NCBI GenBank assembly: GCA_017394515.1
Contig: JAFPXY010000055.1
Coordinates: 1-36,985, forward strand
DNA from: Bacillota bacterium
Lineage (GTDB): Bacteria > Bacillota > Clostridia > Peptostreptococcales > Anaerovoracaceae
Length of the DNA: 36,985 nt
Direction of reading: 5' to 3'
Shown: positions 8,197 through 15,173 of the stretch, in pieces
Layout: every line of letters begins with the position of its first letter
How positions within the stretch are numbered: the stretch's first letter is position 1
Translations under genes and position numbers: made by a program
Notes under the pieces: model-generated
What the model was told of the DNA's origin: nothing
Database searches by the model: none
What the model saw: only the letters and a program-made list of their open reading frames with translations

Positions 8197-8221
8197 AAGG
8201 GGCTTGAAAATCAAGCCCCTT
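8197..8221 (+). other. 11-bp hairpin after the CAP-like gene
   Basis: AAGGGGCTTGA and TCAAGCCCCTT form a perfect 11-bp stem with an AAA loop, 24 nt after the stop codon. Only two T follow, so as an intrinsic terminator it is weak. It may still define the 3' end or protect the mRNA from exonucleases. Confidence 0.6.
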
Positions 8222-8236
8222 AGTGATATATTTAAG

Positions 8237-8263
8237 TTGACAAGTAAATATGGTATTTATGTT
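8237..8263 (+). promoter_or_regulatory. Promoter of the cobalamin riboswitch transcript
   Basis: A perfect -35 TTGACA at 8237-8242 has a poor -10 candidate TATGTT (8258-8263) at 15-bp spacing. Transcription would start just at the 5' edge of the riboswitch, which supports the call despite the weak -10. Confidence 0.5.
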
Positions 8264-8433
8264 CTGCACGTCCCAAAAGTGCAGCTAAGATGGAAGCAGG
8301 TCAGAATCCTGCACGGTCCCGCCACTGTATTGAAAGAGTCCCTTTCACTTAAGCCATTGAGTAATCTTGAGAAGGCGAAAGGGGTGATGAAGTCTAAGTC
8401 AGGAGACATGCATAGATACTTAAGTTCACTGTG
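8264..8433 (+). promoter_or_regulatory. Cobalamin (B12) riboswitch aptamer
   Basis: The diagnostic core is present. GGAA is followed by hairpin GCAGG-TCAGAAT-CCTGC (8296-8312), then the invariant CGGTCCCGCCACTGT (8314-8328), and downstream the B12 box AAGTCAGGAGACATGC (8396-8411). A small hairpin, CTGCAC/GTGCAG (8264-8284), precedes the core. The expression platform contains a terminator at 8484-8512. This predicts premature termination when an adenosyl- or other cobalamin binds, switching off the downstream uptake genes. The 3' limit of the aptamer is approximate. Confidence 0.95.
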
Positions 8434-8483
8434 TCGGTGAAACACGGATGGATCATTTTTATTTCTCCAAACAGCAAAAACGG

Positions 8484-8512
8484 GCTGCGATCATCAGGGT
8501 CGCAGTTTTTTT
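8484..8512 (+). terminator. Riboswitch-controlled terminator
   Basis: The stem CTGCGA (8485-8490) / TCGCAG (8500-8505), extended by a G-T pair, is followed by seven T (8506-8512). It lies about 70 nt after the B12 box, as expected for the OFF state of a transcriptional cobalamin riboswitch. Confidence 0.85.
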
Positions 8513-8534
8513 AACGCGAAAAAACTTTTCATCC

Positions 8535-8566
8535 TGCGAGGAGGAGAGTGCTTCCTCCTCCTCGCA
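8535..8566 (+). other. 12-bp hairpin with anti-Shine-Dalgarno-like arm
   Basis: TGCGAGGAGGAG (8535-8546) and CTCCTCCTCGCA (8555-8566) pair perfectly around an 8-nt loop. No T-run follows. The 3' arm could also pair with the AGGAGGG ribosome site at 8651-8657 on a readthrough transcript, which would allow a second, translational layer of control. That role is inferred. Confidence 0.6.
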
Positions 8567-8617
8567 ATCCATCCCATTCTGCATCCGTGAACGTCCGTGG
8601 ATCACCATTTGATGTTG

Positions 8618-8646
8618 TTGTCAAAGGTGTTTTTTTATAATATAAT
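8618..8646 (+). promoter_or_regulatory. Internal promoter between riboswitch and first ORF
   Basis: TTGTCA (8618-8623) and TATAAT (8641-8646) are separated by 17 bp, nearly a consensus vegetative promoter. The start would fall around 8652, at the AGGAGGG ribosome site, giving a leader of only about 10 nt before the ATG at 8662. If active, it would bypass the riboswitch. Confidence 0.55.
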
Positions 8647-8661
8647 ATTCAGGAGGGAATT

Positions 8662-8949
8662 ATGAGAAAAGTATGGTTTCAGAATCCGGACAATGTTGTT
8701 TATGCAGATATCGATGAGTTTGCCGAGAACTTTGGCAAAGAGACAGGTATCTCAGATCTAAGACAGAAGATTGAAGACTTCAAGGCAAATCCCACAAAAG
8801 AAGGCGTAAACCTTAAGGGAGTCAAGAGAACCAGCCTTAAACTTTTCATTCCAAACATGTATTTTGAAGATGAGATGGACATGGGGGACACTGTATGGGC
8901 ATATCTTGGTGAGAACTACGAATGCTACTGCCTCTACTGGAAAGAGTAA
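8662..8949 (+). CDS. Small hypothetical protein (95 aa), cobalamin locus
   Basis: I do not recognise this 95-residue acidic protein. It has no signal peptide, membrane segment or cysteine cluster (two Cys near the C-terminus in YECYCLYW). The N-terminus (KVWFQNPDNVVYADIDEF) and an amphipathic helix (about 30-43) suggest a small cytosolic alpha/beta domain. An AGGAGGG site 5 nt before the ATG supports translation. It is the first gene after the B12 riboswitch and lies 9 nt before the DUF4430 gene, so it is probably part of the same operon. Its function is unknown. Confidence 0.7.
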   Translation: MRKVWFQNPDNVVYADIDEFAENFGKETGISDLRQKIEDFKANPTKEGVNLKGVKRTSLKLFIPNMYFEDEMDMGDTVWAYLGENYECYCLYWKE

Positions 8950-8958
8950 ATTGAGTAA

Positions 8959-9960
8959 ATGGAAAAGAAATTAAAGAGCCAAAAGTTAAGAAAATATGCA
9001 CTCATAGGGGTGGCTTGTCTAGTGGTCATCGGCCTTATAGTAGGCACTTCCATTACGGGAAAAGACGTAAAGGAAGTTATCGATCCTGAAGGTGAAGTCT
9101 CCGGAGATATCGGTGTCATCGGTCAGACCATAGAAGAACCTTCAGAGGAACAGCAGGCTGAAGACCAGGAGGACACTGAGAAAGACTTCAAGGAAAAGAA
9201 AGAAAAATCGGAGAAGAAAGAAAAGAAGAAGGACAAGAAATCCGAGGAAAAGAAATCCGAAGAGAAGGAAGAGAAGTCTGAGGAAAAGGTCCAGGAGCAG
9301 GAGACCGAAAAGCAGGAAACTCAGGTAGCTCCCGAACAGAAGAAAGAGGACAAGTCTTCCGATAGTTCTTCATCTAAAGAAAAGAAGAAATCCGAGAAAA
9401 AGAAGTCTGACTCAGATAAGAAGGACAAAAAATCCGAAAAGAAGTCAGATTCAGAAAAGAAGGATAAGTCCAAGGACAGCGATAAGTCCAAGGATTCCAA
9501 GAAGAAGGACGAGAAGAAGGATAAGAAGCCCGAACCGGCTCCTGAACCTGAGCCTTCCACCATCACCGTGCACATCCAGATCCTTTGCTACACGCTCTCC
9601 AACGACATGTCTCAGCTGGAGAACGAGGCCATCAGGGATTATATCCCATCCAATGGTGTGATTTTGGGAAGGACTTCCTATACCTGTGATAAGGGTTCAG
9701 GAAAGACCGTGTACGATGCGCTTTCCACTGTGTGCAAGAATAACGGTGTTCAGTTGGATGCTAACTACAAGTCGACTTATGGCTCCATCTATGTAGAGGG
9801 CATAGGCTATCTTTACGAGTTCGATGCTGGACCGCAGTCCGGCTGGATGTACAGCGTAAACGGCGTATTCCCGAACTATGGATGTTCTTCCTACGAACTC
9901 AAGGACGGAGACGAGATCAAGTGGCTCTATACCTGTAAGGGTATTGGAACGGATCTGTAA
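8959..9960 (+). CDS. Membrane-anchored DUF4430 (transcobalamin C-terminal-like) protein
   Basis: This 333-residue protein is predicted to face the cell exterior. Residues 13-32 form one hydrophobic segment that acts as signal anchor; no lipobox is seen. A very long charged linker (about 56-199) consists almost only of Lys, Glu, Ser and Asp and ends in a Pro-Glu repeat, enough to cross the cell wall. Residues 201-326 form a DUF4430 domain: GSGKTVYDAL (247-255), GSIYVEGIG, GPQSGWMYSVNG (291-302) and LKDGDEIKWLY. This domain is the bacterial relative of the beta domain of transcobalamin and intrinsic factor, which covers one face of bound B12. Its place under a B12 riboswitch, beside a toroid protein and an ECF transporter, supports corrinoid binding; binding itself is inference. 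Confidence 0.85.
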   Translation: MEKKLKSQKLRKYALIGVACLVVIGLIVGTSITGKDVKEVIDPEGEVSGDIGVIGQTIEEPSEEQQAEDQEDTEKDFKEKKEKSEKKEKKKDKKSEEKKSEEKEEKSEEKVQEQETEKQETQVAPEQKKEDKSSDSSSSKEKKKSEKKKSDSDKKDKKSEKKSDSEKKDKSKDSDKSKDSKKKDEKKDKKPEPAPEPEPSTITVHIQILCYTLSNDMSQLENEAIRDYIPSNGVILGRTSYTCDKGSGKTVYDALSTVCKNNGVQLDANYKSTYGSIYVEGIGYLYEFDAGPQSGWMYSVNGVFPNYGCSSYELKDGDEIKWLYTCKGIGTDL

Positions 9961-9993
9961 TTTGCGAGGTGTTCAGGCCTCAGAGGTTAGACT

Positions 9994-11499
9994 ATGAAAA
10001 AGATCTTATCAACAATACTTATAATAACCTTGACCTTTGCCATGGTGTTCTCAGGTTCTGCTATGGCCTTTGGTGCTGACAAGACCGATTTAAGGCAAGC
10101 TTACGATGCTACCGCAAATTATCTTCTCAGCAATAAGGATGCTAACTGGTGCGAGAGCCTTTGGTCAGCTTTTCCTCTCAAGCTTTCGGGGCTTCTGACA
10201 GAAACTCAGGAAGAGGAATTCAGAACCTGGGCCGAGGGATATATCGTAAGTAAAGAAGGCAAGCTCACCACCAATTACAGAGAGAATCCTGATCCGGAGG
10301 GAGAACCCATACCCGTGGACAGCGGTATGTACACGGAGTTTTCCAAGATGGTGATTCTTTGCTGTGAATTCGGCATGGATCCGAGAAATGTCGGCGGATA
10401 TAACATCGTGGATCCTCTGGCAAACATGAATAAGGTAGTCAAGCAGGGCATAAACGGACCTATCTGGGCACTCATGGCTCTGGACAGGGCAGGTTATGAG
10501 TTCAGCGAGGGAGTTGACGCTTCTGTTACCCAGGAGATCCTCATCAACTACCTTCTGTCATACCAGTTAGATGACGGCGGTTGGGCTCTCATGGGAACCA
10601 AGGCAGACCCTGATATAACAGGCATGACCGTCATAGCCCTTGCACCTCACAAGGATGACTCAAGAGTCAGCGCTGCTTTTGAGAAGGCAGTTGAATGCAT
10701 GAAGGGTATGGAACTTTCGACGGGAGGTTTCGCCACCATTATGGAGACCGGCGCTGAGCCGACTTCCACATCCGAGAGCGACGCTCAGATCATTACAGCC
10801 ATGTGCCTCATGGGAATAGATCCCTTCGAGGACGAGGGATTCATCAAGAAGGGTTCAACGCCCTTGGATGACCTCATGAGCTACTATGTTGAAGGCACAG
10901 GAACCTTCAAGCATATCGCAGCCAATGATAAAGCCAATTATCTGGCCACATCGCAGGCATTCTATGCTCTGGCTCACTATTATAAATATATTTCAGATAT
11001 GACATCAGAAGAAGAGGCAGCGGAAACCACAGCTGCCCACACATATATCCTTAAGATTGACGGTCTCAGGGCGTATATAGATGAGCTCAAGGCAATAATT
11101 TCTGACAGCGCCTCTGAGGTAGAGAAGTATAAGGCTCAGGCAGAGAAATACAAGGCAGAAGCCGATAAGTATAAAATTCTGGCTCAGAAGAACGGAGTAA
11201 TGGCTACCACTATCAAGCTCAGCGGATCTCAGATCAAGGTATCCGGCAAGCCTGCAGTTAAACTCAGTTGGTCTAAGAATGGTTCTTATGCGATTACAAA
11301 GTATCAGATCTACAGATCCACTAAAGAAGCATCAGGATATAAGCTGATCTCCACTCAGAAGAGCTCTGTAAAGACATATAAGGATACTTCCGTGAAAAAG
11401 GGCAAGACCTACTATTATAAGGTACGTGCCTACAAGACCATAGATGGCAGCAAGGTATACACTCAGTGGTCACCAATATATTCAATAAAGATTTCATAA
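9994..11499 (+). CDS. Secreted alpha/alpha-toroid protein, transcobalamin N-terminal-like, with FN3
   Basis: This 501-residue exported protein has a signal peptide of about 25 residues ending AMA. Residues about 30-335 are helical repeats of the prenyltransferase/terpenoid-cyclase toroid type (QLDDGGWAL at 191-199, DITGMTVIAL at 207-216, STGGFA at 242-247, SDAQIITAMCLMGID). The D..GM...AL pattern recalls repeats of animal intrinsic factor and transcobalamin, whose N-terminal domain is an alpha6/alpha6 barrel. A coiled coil (about 350-400, KYKAQAEKYKAEADKY) leads to a C-terminal FN3-like module (about 405-501) with KVRAYKTIDG. The DXDD motif of terpene cyclases is not evident, so a cyclase role is unlikely. 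It lies 33 nt after the DUF4430 gene; together they supply both halves of a transcobalamin fold. Confidence 0.8.
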   Translation: MKKILSTILIITLTFAMVFSGSAMAFGADKTDLRQAYDATANYLLSNKDANWCESLWSAFPLKLSGLLTETQEEEFRTWAEGYIVSKEGKLTTNYRENPDPEGEPIPVDSGMYTEFSKMVILCCEFGMDPRNVGGYNIVDPLANMNKVVKQGINGPIWALMALDRAGYEFSEGVDASVTQEILINYLLSYQLDDGGWALMGTKADPDITGMTVIALAPHKDDSRVSAAFEKAVECMKGMELSTGGFATIMETGAEPTSTSESDAQIITAMCLMGIDPFEDEGFIKKGSTPLDDLMSYYVEGTGTFKHIAANDKANYLATSQAFYALAHYYKYISDMTSEEEAAETTAAHTYILKIDGLRAYIDELKAIISDSASEVEKYKAQAEKYKAEADKYKILAQKNGVMATTIKLSGSQIKVSGKPAVKLSWSKNGSYAITKYQIYRSTKEASGYKLISTQKSSVKTYKDTSVKKGKTYYYKVRAYKTIDGSKVYTQWSPIYSIKIS

Positions 11500-11502
11500 C
11501 AG

Positions 11503-12369
11503 ATGTTTAAAGACCTGCATCCAGCTGTAAACTTAATATATTTTTGTATCATAATAGGTGTCACCATGTTCAGCACCGATCCGTATTTCGTGTTGGTGAC
11601 ACTTATTTTTGCATGGGCTTATTCCTTCATGTTGAAGGGCAAAAAATCCCTGCGCCAGAATATTTTGCTGACCCTTCCCATACTCATAATCATGACAGCT
11701 GTGAACACCATCTTCGTCCATAACGGAGCGACGATCCTGTTCTATATAAGCGATTTGAGGATCACCTTGGAGGCTTTGCTCTTCGGATTGGTAAGCGCCA
11801 TGATCCTGAGTTCGGTCATCATATGGTTCAGCTGTTTCAGCGTCATTATGACCTCGGATAAGCTGATCTACATCTTCGGCAAGGCTCGTCCTGTCATGGG
11901 TCTGACCCTGTCCATGGTCTTCAGATTCATACCGCTTCTTAGGGAGAGGTTCAACGAGATTAGGCTTGGACAGAAAGCCATGGGAAGAGAAGAAGAGCAG
12001 CATTTCTTTGGAAAAGTGCGGCAGTTCGTAAAGGAACTTTCGATACTCATCAGCTGGTCTTTGGAATCATCCATCGAGACCGCGGATTCCATGGAAGCCA
12101 GAGGCTACGGACTGAAGAGAAGGACATCTTTTCATCTCTTCAGACTCATGGACAGAGATAAGCTGATGATGGCGATCTTCATCGCCTGTGGCGCAGTGCT
12201 TATCACAGCCCTCATCATGGGTCTGACGGACATCTATTACTATCCCATTATAGTTCTGGATAAGTGGAGTCCCTTAAAAGCGATAGCCTTTATAGTTTAT
12301 GTGATCATGTTGGTCATCCCTGTAGTAATGGACCTGGATATAAAGAAAAAATGGCAGTTATCGAAGTAA
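11503..12369 (+). CDS. ecfT: ECF transporter T component (EcfT/CbiQ family)
   Basis: This 288-residue membrane protein couples the ATPase subunits to the substrate-binding S component. Hydrophobic segments occur at about 5-35, 45-70, 85-120, 215-245 and 260-283. The long cytosolic region between carries the two coupling-helix motifs, KAMGRE and the Ala-Arg-Gly box MEARGYG. Length and layout match EcfT/CbiQ. It starts 3 nt after the toroid gene without a clear ribosome site, so translation is probably coupled. Its C-terminal codons overlap the ATPase gene by 19 nt. The cluster has all ECF parts, so this looks like a dedicated transporter. Confidence 0.92.
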   Translation: MFKDLHPAVNLIYFCIIIGVTMFSTDPYFVLVTLIFAWAYSFMLKGKKSLRQNILLTLPILIIMTAVNTIFVHNGATILFYISDLRITLEALLFGLVSAMILSSVIIWFSCFSVIMTSDKLIYIFGKARPVMGLTLSMVFRFIPLLRERFNEIRLGQKAMGREEEQHFFGKVRQFVKELSILISWSLESSIETADSMEARGYGLKRRTSFHLFRLMDRDKLMMAIFIACGAVLITALIMGLTDIYYYPIIVLDKWSPLKAIAFIVYVIMLVIPVVMDLDIKKKWQLSK

Positions 12370-14009
12370 AAAACTTAAAATTCATATATCCCACCCAGAG
12401 CGCACCTGCCATCGATGACATTTCCTTCAGCGTGGAAGAATCGGAGTTCATAGTGGTTTGCGGTAAATCCGGCTGCGGTAAATCAACGCTTCTGAGACAC
12501 CTTAAGAAGAACATGATGCCCTATGGGGTTATGGAAGGAGAGGTGCTCTTTGAGGGTACAGATCTTAAGATTCTGGACGACAGGGAAAGCGCATCAGCCA
12601 TAGGGTTCGTTCAGCAGAACCCGGACAACCAGCTGGTGACGGACAAGGTATGGCACGAACTGGCCTTTGGACTGGAATCCCTGGGTCTTGATAATCAGAC
12701 CATCAAAAGAAGGGTTGCCGAGATGGCTTCATACTTCGACATCCAGACCTGGTTCAGGCAGGATGTGGCCAGCCTCTCCGGCGGCCAGAAACAGCTTCTC
12801 AATCTGGCGTCCATTATGGCCATGCAGCCCAGAGTGCTCATTCTGGATGAGCCCACATCCCAGCTGGATCCTATTGCAGCCTCGGAGTTTCTGAGGACCG
12901 TGTATAAGATCAACAGAGATCTGGGAGTTACGGTGATCATTTCCGAACACAGGCTTGAAGAACTGATACCCATGGCTGACAGGATCATGGTCATGGATAA
13001 GGGCCGGATAGTCGCTCTGGACAGCCCGAGAAACATAGGCACCTTCCTGGAGGAGGGCAACCATCCCATGTTCTACGGTCTTCCCGGCGTCATGAAGATC
13101 TACGCCAAAGCCGTCAAGAAAGGACTCAAGCCTAACGTCATAGATGGCGAAGAACTGGCACCCATAACCATAAGAGAGGGGAGACTCTGGCTGGAAAAGA
13201 TCCTGGGCAAACCCTCAAGAACTATACCTGAAACCGCAAAAGATAATGCCCCGAAGACGGAGCCTGAAGGAGAGACCGTCATCAAGGCCAAGGACGTCTT
13301 CTATAGATATTCCAAGGATTCAGGAGACGTGCTGAGGGACCTTAACTTCGATATGAAAAAGGGCGAACTCCTCTGCATCTTAGGTGGAAACGGCTCAGGA
13401 AAGTCCACGACCTTAAAGGCCATTTCAAGCCTCATAAAGCCTCAGAGAGGCAAGATAGAGGTGAAGGGCAGACAGGCCATGCTTCCGCAGAACCCTCAGG
13501 CGCTTTTCACGGAGATCACTTGTGAAGAGGAATTGCTGGAGGCTCTCCACTATACTAAGATAAGTGATAAGGAGAAGGTTGACGCTGTAAACGATATGCT
13601 GGAACTCATGGAGATAAGCCATCTCAGAAAGTCACATCCCTACGATCTGTCGGGAGGCGAGCAGCAGAGACTGGCCCTGGGCAAAATACTTTTGCTCAAG
13701 CCTGAGATCCTTCTTCTGGATGAGCCCACCAAGGGACTGGATCCGTTCTTCAAGCTGACCCTGGCGGAGATCCTTCATAAACTTAATAGAGACGGCGTGA
13801 GCATCCTCATGGTGTCTCACGATATAGAATTTTGCGCTGAATTCGCAGACCGCTGCGCCATGTTTTTTGACGGTGGAGTCATCTCCACGGGAACTCCCCA
13901 CGAGTTCTTTGAGGGAAACAGCTTCTACACGACTTCATCAAACCGCATGGCAAGACAGTGGTTCCCGAGGGCCATTACCTGGGAGGAGGTGGCAGCTTGT
14001 CTTACATGA
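12351..14009 (+). CDS. ecfA: ECF transporter ATPase, two fused ABC domains (A-A')
   Basis: This protein of about 552 residues contains both ATP-binding subunits of the ECF module in one chain. Domain 1 (about 3-230) has Walker A GKSGCGKST, signature LSGGQKQ, Walker B VLILDEPTSQLD and a switch histidine (SEHRLEE). Domain 2 (about 305-535) has GGNGSGKST, LSGGEQQRLALG, ILLLDEPTKGLDP and SHDIEF. Most Firmicutes encode EcfA1 and EcfA2 separately; fusion is known in dedicated systems. The start at 12351 (MAVIEVKNLKF) aligns with ABC N-termini; upstream in-frame codons lie inside ecfT. It ends in an ATGA overlap with the S component start region. Confidence 0.93.
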   Translation: MAVIEVKNLKFIYPTQSAPAIDDISFSVEESEFIVVCGKSGCGKSTLLRHLKKNMMPYGVMEGEVLFEGTDLKILDDRESASAIGFVQQNPDNQLVTDKVWHELAFGLESLGLDNQTIKRRVAEMASYFDIQTWFRQDVASLSGGQKQLLNLASIMAMQPRVLILDEPTSQLDPIAASEFLRTVYKINRDLGVTVIISEHRLEELIPMADRIMVMDKGRIVALDSPRNIGTFLEEGNHPMFYGLPGVMKIYAKAVKKGLKPNVIDGEELAPITIREGRLWLEKILGKPSRTIPETAKDNAPKTEPEGETVIKAKDVFYRYSKDSGDVLRDLNFDMKKGELLCILGGNGSGKSTTLKAISSLIKPQRGKIEVKGRQAMLPQNPQALFTEITCEEELLEALHYTKISDKEKVDAVNDMLELMEISHLRKSHPYDLSGGEQQRLALGKILLLKPEILLLDEPTKGLDPFFKLTLAEILHKLNRDGVSILMVSHDIEFCAEFADRCAMFFDGGVISTGTPHEFFEGNSFYTTSSNRMARQWFPRAITWEEVAACLT

Positions 14010-14851
14010 TCATAAGTTGTGTCATCCTTATAGCGGCCATCGTTCCTTTTTTCAGAATGTACGAGAAGAGGCAGCCCAAGGCCAGGGAAGTGGTGCTGAT
14101 AGCCATGTATACGGCCATCACCTGCGCGGCTCAGATAGCCTTTCATGTGACGGTGCCTGTCCAGGCAGGAACTGCTCTCGTAATAATCGCAGGCATTTCC
14201 ATGGGACCGGAGGTGGGCTTCCTCATTGGAGCCCTGGCAAGGCTTGTCATGAACTTTTATTTAGGACAGGGACCTTGGACACCCTGGCAGATGTTCAGCT
14301 ACGGACTTCTGGGTTTCATGGCAGGCATGGCCTTCAATAAAGCGGTGGCAGAAAACAAGTTTGAAACCAAGGAAAAGGAAGTCATGGGCATTGAAATGAA
14401 GAAGGAGAGGGACTTCAAGGTGATCTTGGGTCCTGTGCTCTTCATCATCTTTGGCGTCGTGATTGCCTACATAACATACATGCTCTTTCCATGGAAGGAC
14501 GAGACCTTCTGGGGCTGGAGAGTATACGCGGGAGGACTGCTGGGACTTGTCACAGGAGTGATATTCCAGAAAAAAAGACTTCCCATTGACAGTTTGACTT
14601 TAACTTTATTCACATTTTTTGTGACGGTGATCATTTATGGTGGTATAATGAACATAGCGGCGGTGGTAACGGCCATAGGCGTACCCGGTACGGAGTTCAA
14701 TCTGGATACCTTAAGGATCTGGTACGTGTCCGGACTTCCCTATGATCTTTATCACGCGCTTACAGCAGCGCTCACCATATTTATCATCGGACCCAGCATG
14801 ATCACCAAGCTGGAAAGGATCAAGATCAAATACGGTATTTACAGGAGGTAA
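13997..14851 (+). CDS. ECF transporter S component, probably for cobalamin (CbrT-like)
   Basis: This membrane protein of about 284 residues captures the substrate. The first half carries the S-component pattern seen in cobalamin-associated families: TALVIIAGISMGPEVGFLIG, then NFYLGQGPWTPWQM and YGLLGFMAGMAF. About eight hydrophobic segments are visible, more than the six of typical S components; a charged loop (about 130-152) separates the two halves. A TTG at 13997 has GGAGG 7 nt upstream and is preferred; an ATG at 14006 overlapping the ATPase stop (ATGA) is the alternative. B12 specificity is inferred from riboswitch and neighbours. Other vitamins or precursors cannot be excluded. Confidence 0.82.
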   Translation: MSYMIISCVILIAAIVPFFRMYEKRQPKAREVVLIAMYTAITCAAQIAFHVTVPVQAGTALVIIAGISMGPEVGFLIGALARLVMNFYLGQGPWTPWQMFSYGLLGFMAGMAFNKAVAENKFETKEKEVMGIEMKKERDFKVILGPVLFIIFGVVIAYITYMLFPWKDETFWGWRVYAGGLLGLVTGVIFQKKRLPIDSLTLTLFTFFVTVIIYGGIMNIAAVVTAIGVPGTEFNLDTLRIWYVSGLPYDLYHALTAALTIFIIGPSMITKLERIKIKYGIYRR

Positions 14852-14855
14852 TGAA

Positions 14856-15170
14856 GTGAGTTGTATTCAGATGGAGACAGAAAATTTCAAGTTTTTTCAG
14901 CATAAGGAGTGCGAGTTCTTTCCCTGCCATGAGACCAAGGACGTGGAGAACTTCAACTGCCTGTTTTGCTACTGCCCCCTCTACGCTTTAGGGGATAATT
15001 GCGGAGGCAATTTCCAATACAATGAGAAAGGCTTCAAGGATTGTACCAACTGCGCGCTGCCTCACAGAAGAAGCAATTATGAATATGTCATCAATAAGTA
15101 CAACGAGATACTGGACATAGTCAGAGCCAACCACGAGGTAGGTTACAGGGAAATACCCAGCGAGGAGTAG
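14856..15170 (+). CDS. Cysteine-rich small domain protein
   Basis: This 104-residue soluble protein has eight cysteines in a fixed pattern (19, 24, 35, 38, 40, 49, 63, 66), within HKECEFFPCHE, FNCLFCYCPLY, NCGG and KDCTNCALPH. It matches the 'cysteine-rich small domain' family (PF04071 from memory), a presumed metal-binding domain often found next to or fused with cobalamin-related genes. The start is a GTG with AGGAGG 7 nt upstream, right after the S component stop. It probably binds zinc or an Fe-S centre; function is unknown. The location fits a role in corrinoid handling inside the cell. Confidence 0.85.
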   Translation: MSCIQMETENFKFFQHKECEFFPCHETKDVENFNCLFCYCPLYALGDNCGGNFQYNEKGFKDCTNCALPHRRSNYEYVINKYNEILDIVRANHEVGYREIPSEE

Positions 15171-15173
15171 ATC

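Noticed and set aside
8197-8221. Intrinsic terminator after the CAP-like gene
   Set aside because: The stem is strong but only two T follow, so it is listed as a hairpin instead.
8162-8440. 92-aa reading frame on the + strand
   Set aside because: It covers the cobalamin riboswitch and its promoter; no ribosome site; the conserved RNA explains the sequence.
9188-9575. Minus-strand Ser/Phe/Leu-rich reading frames
   Set aside because: They are the complement of the Lys/Glu/Ser stalk of the DUF4430 protein.
9994-11499. Terpene/squalene cyclase enzyme
   Set aside because: The protein is secreted, lacks an evident DXDD motif and sits in a B12 locus; the toroid fold is better explained by ligand binding.
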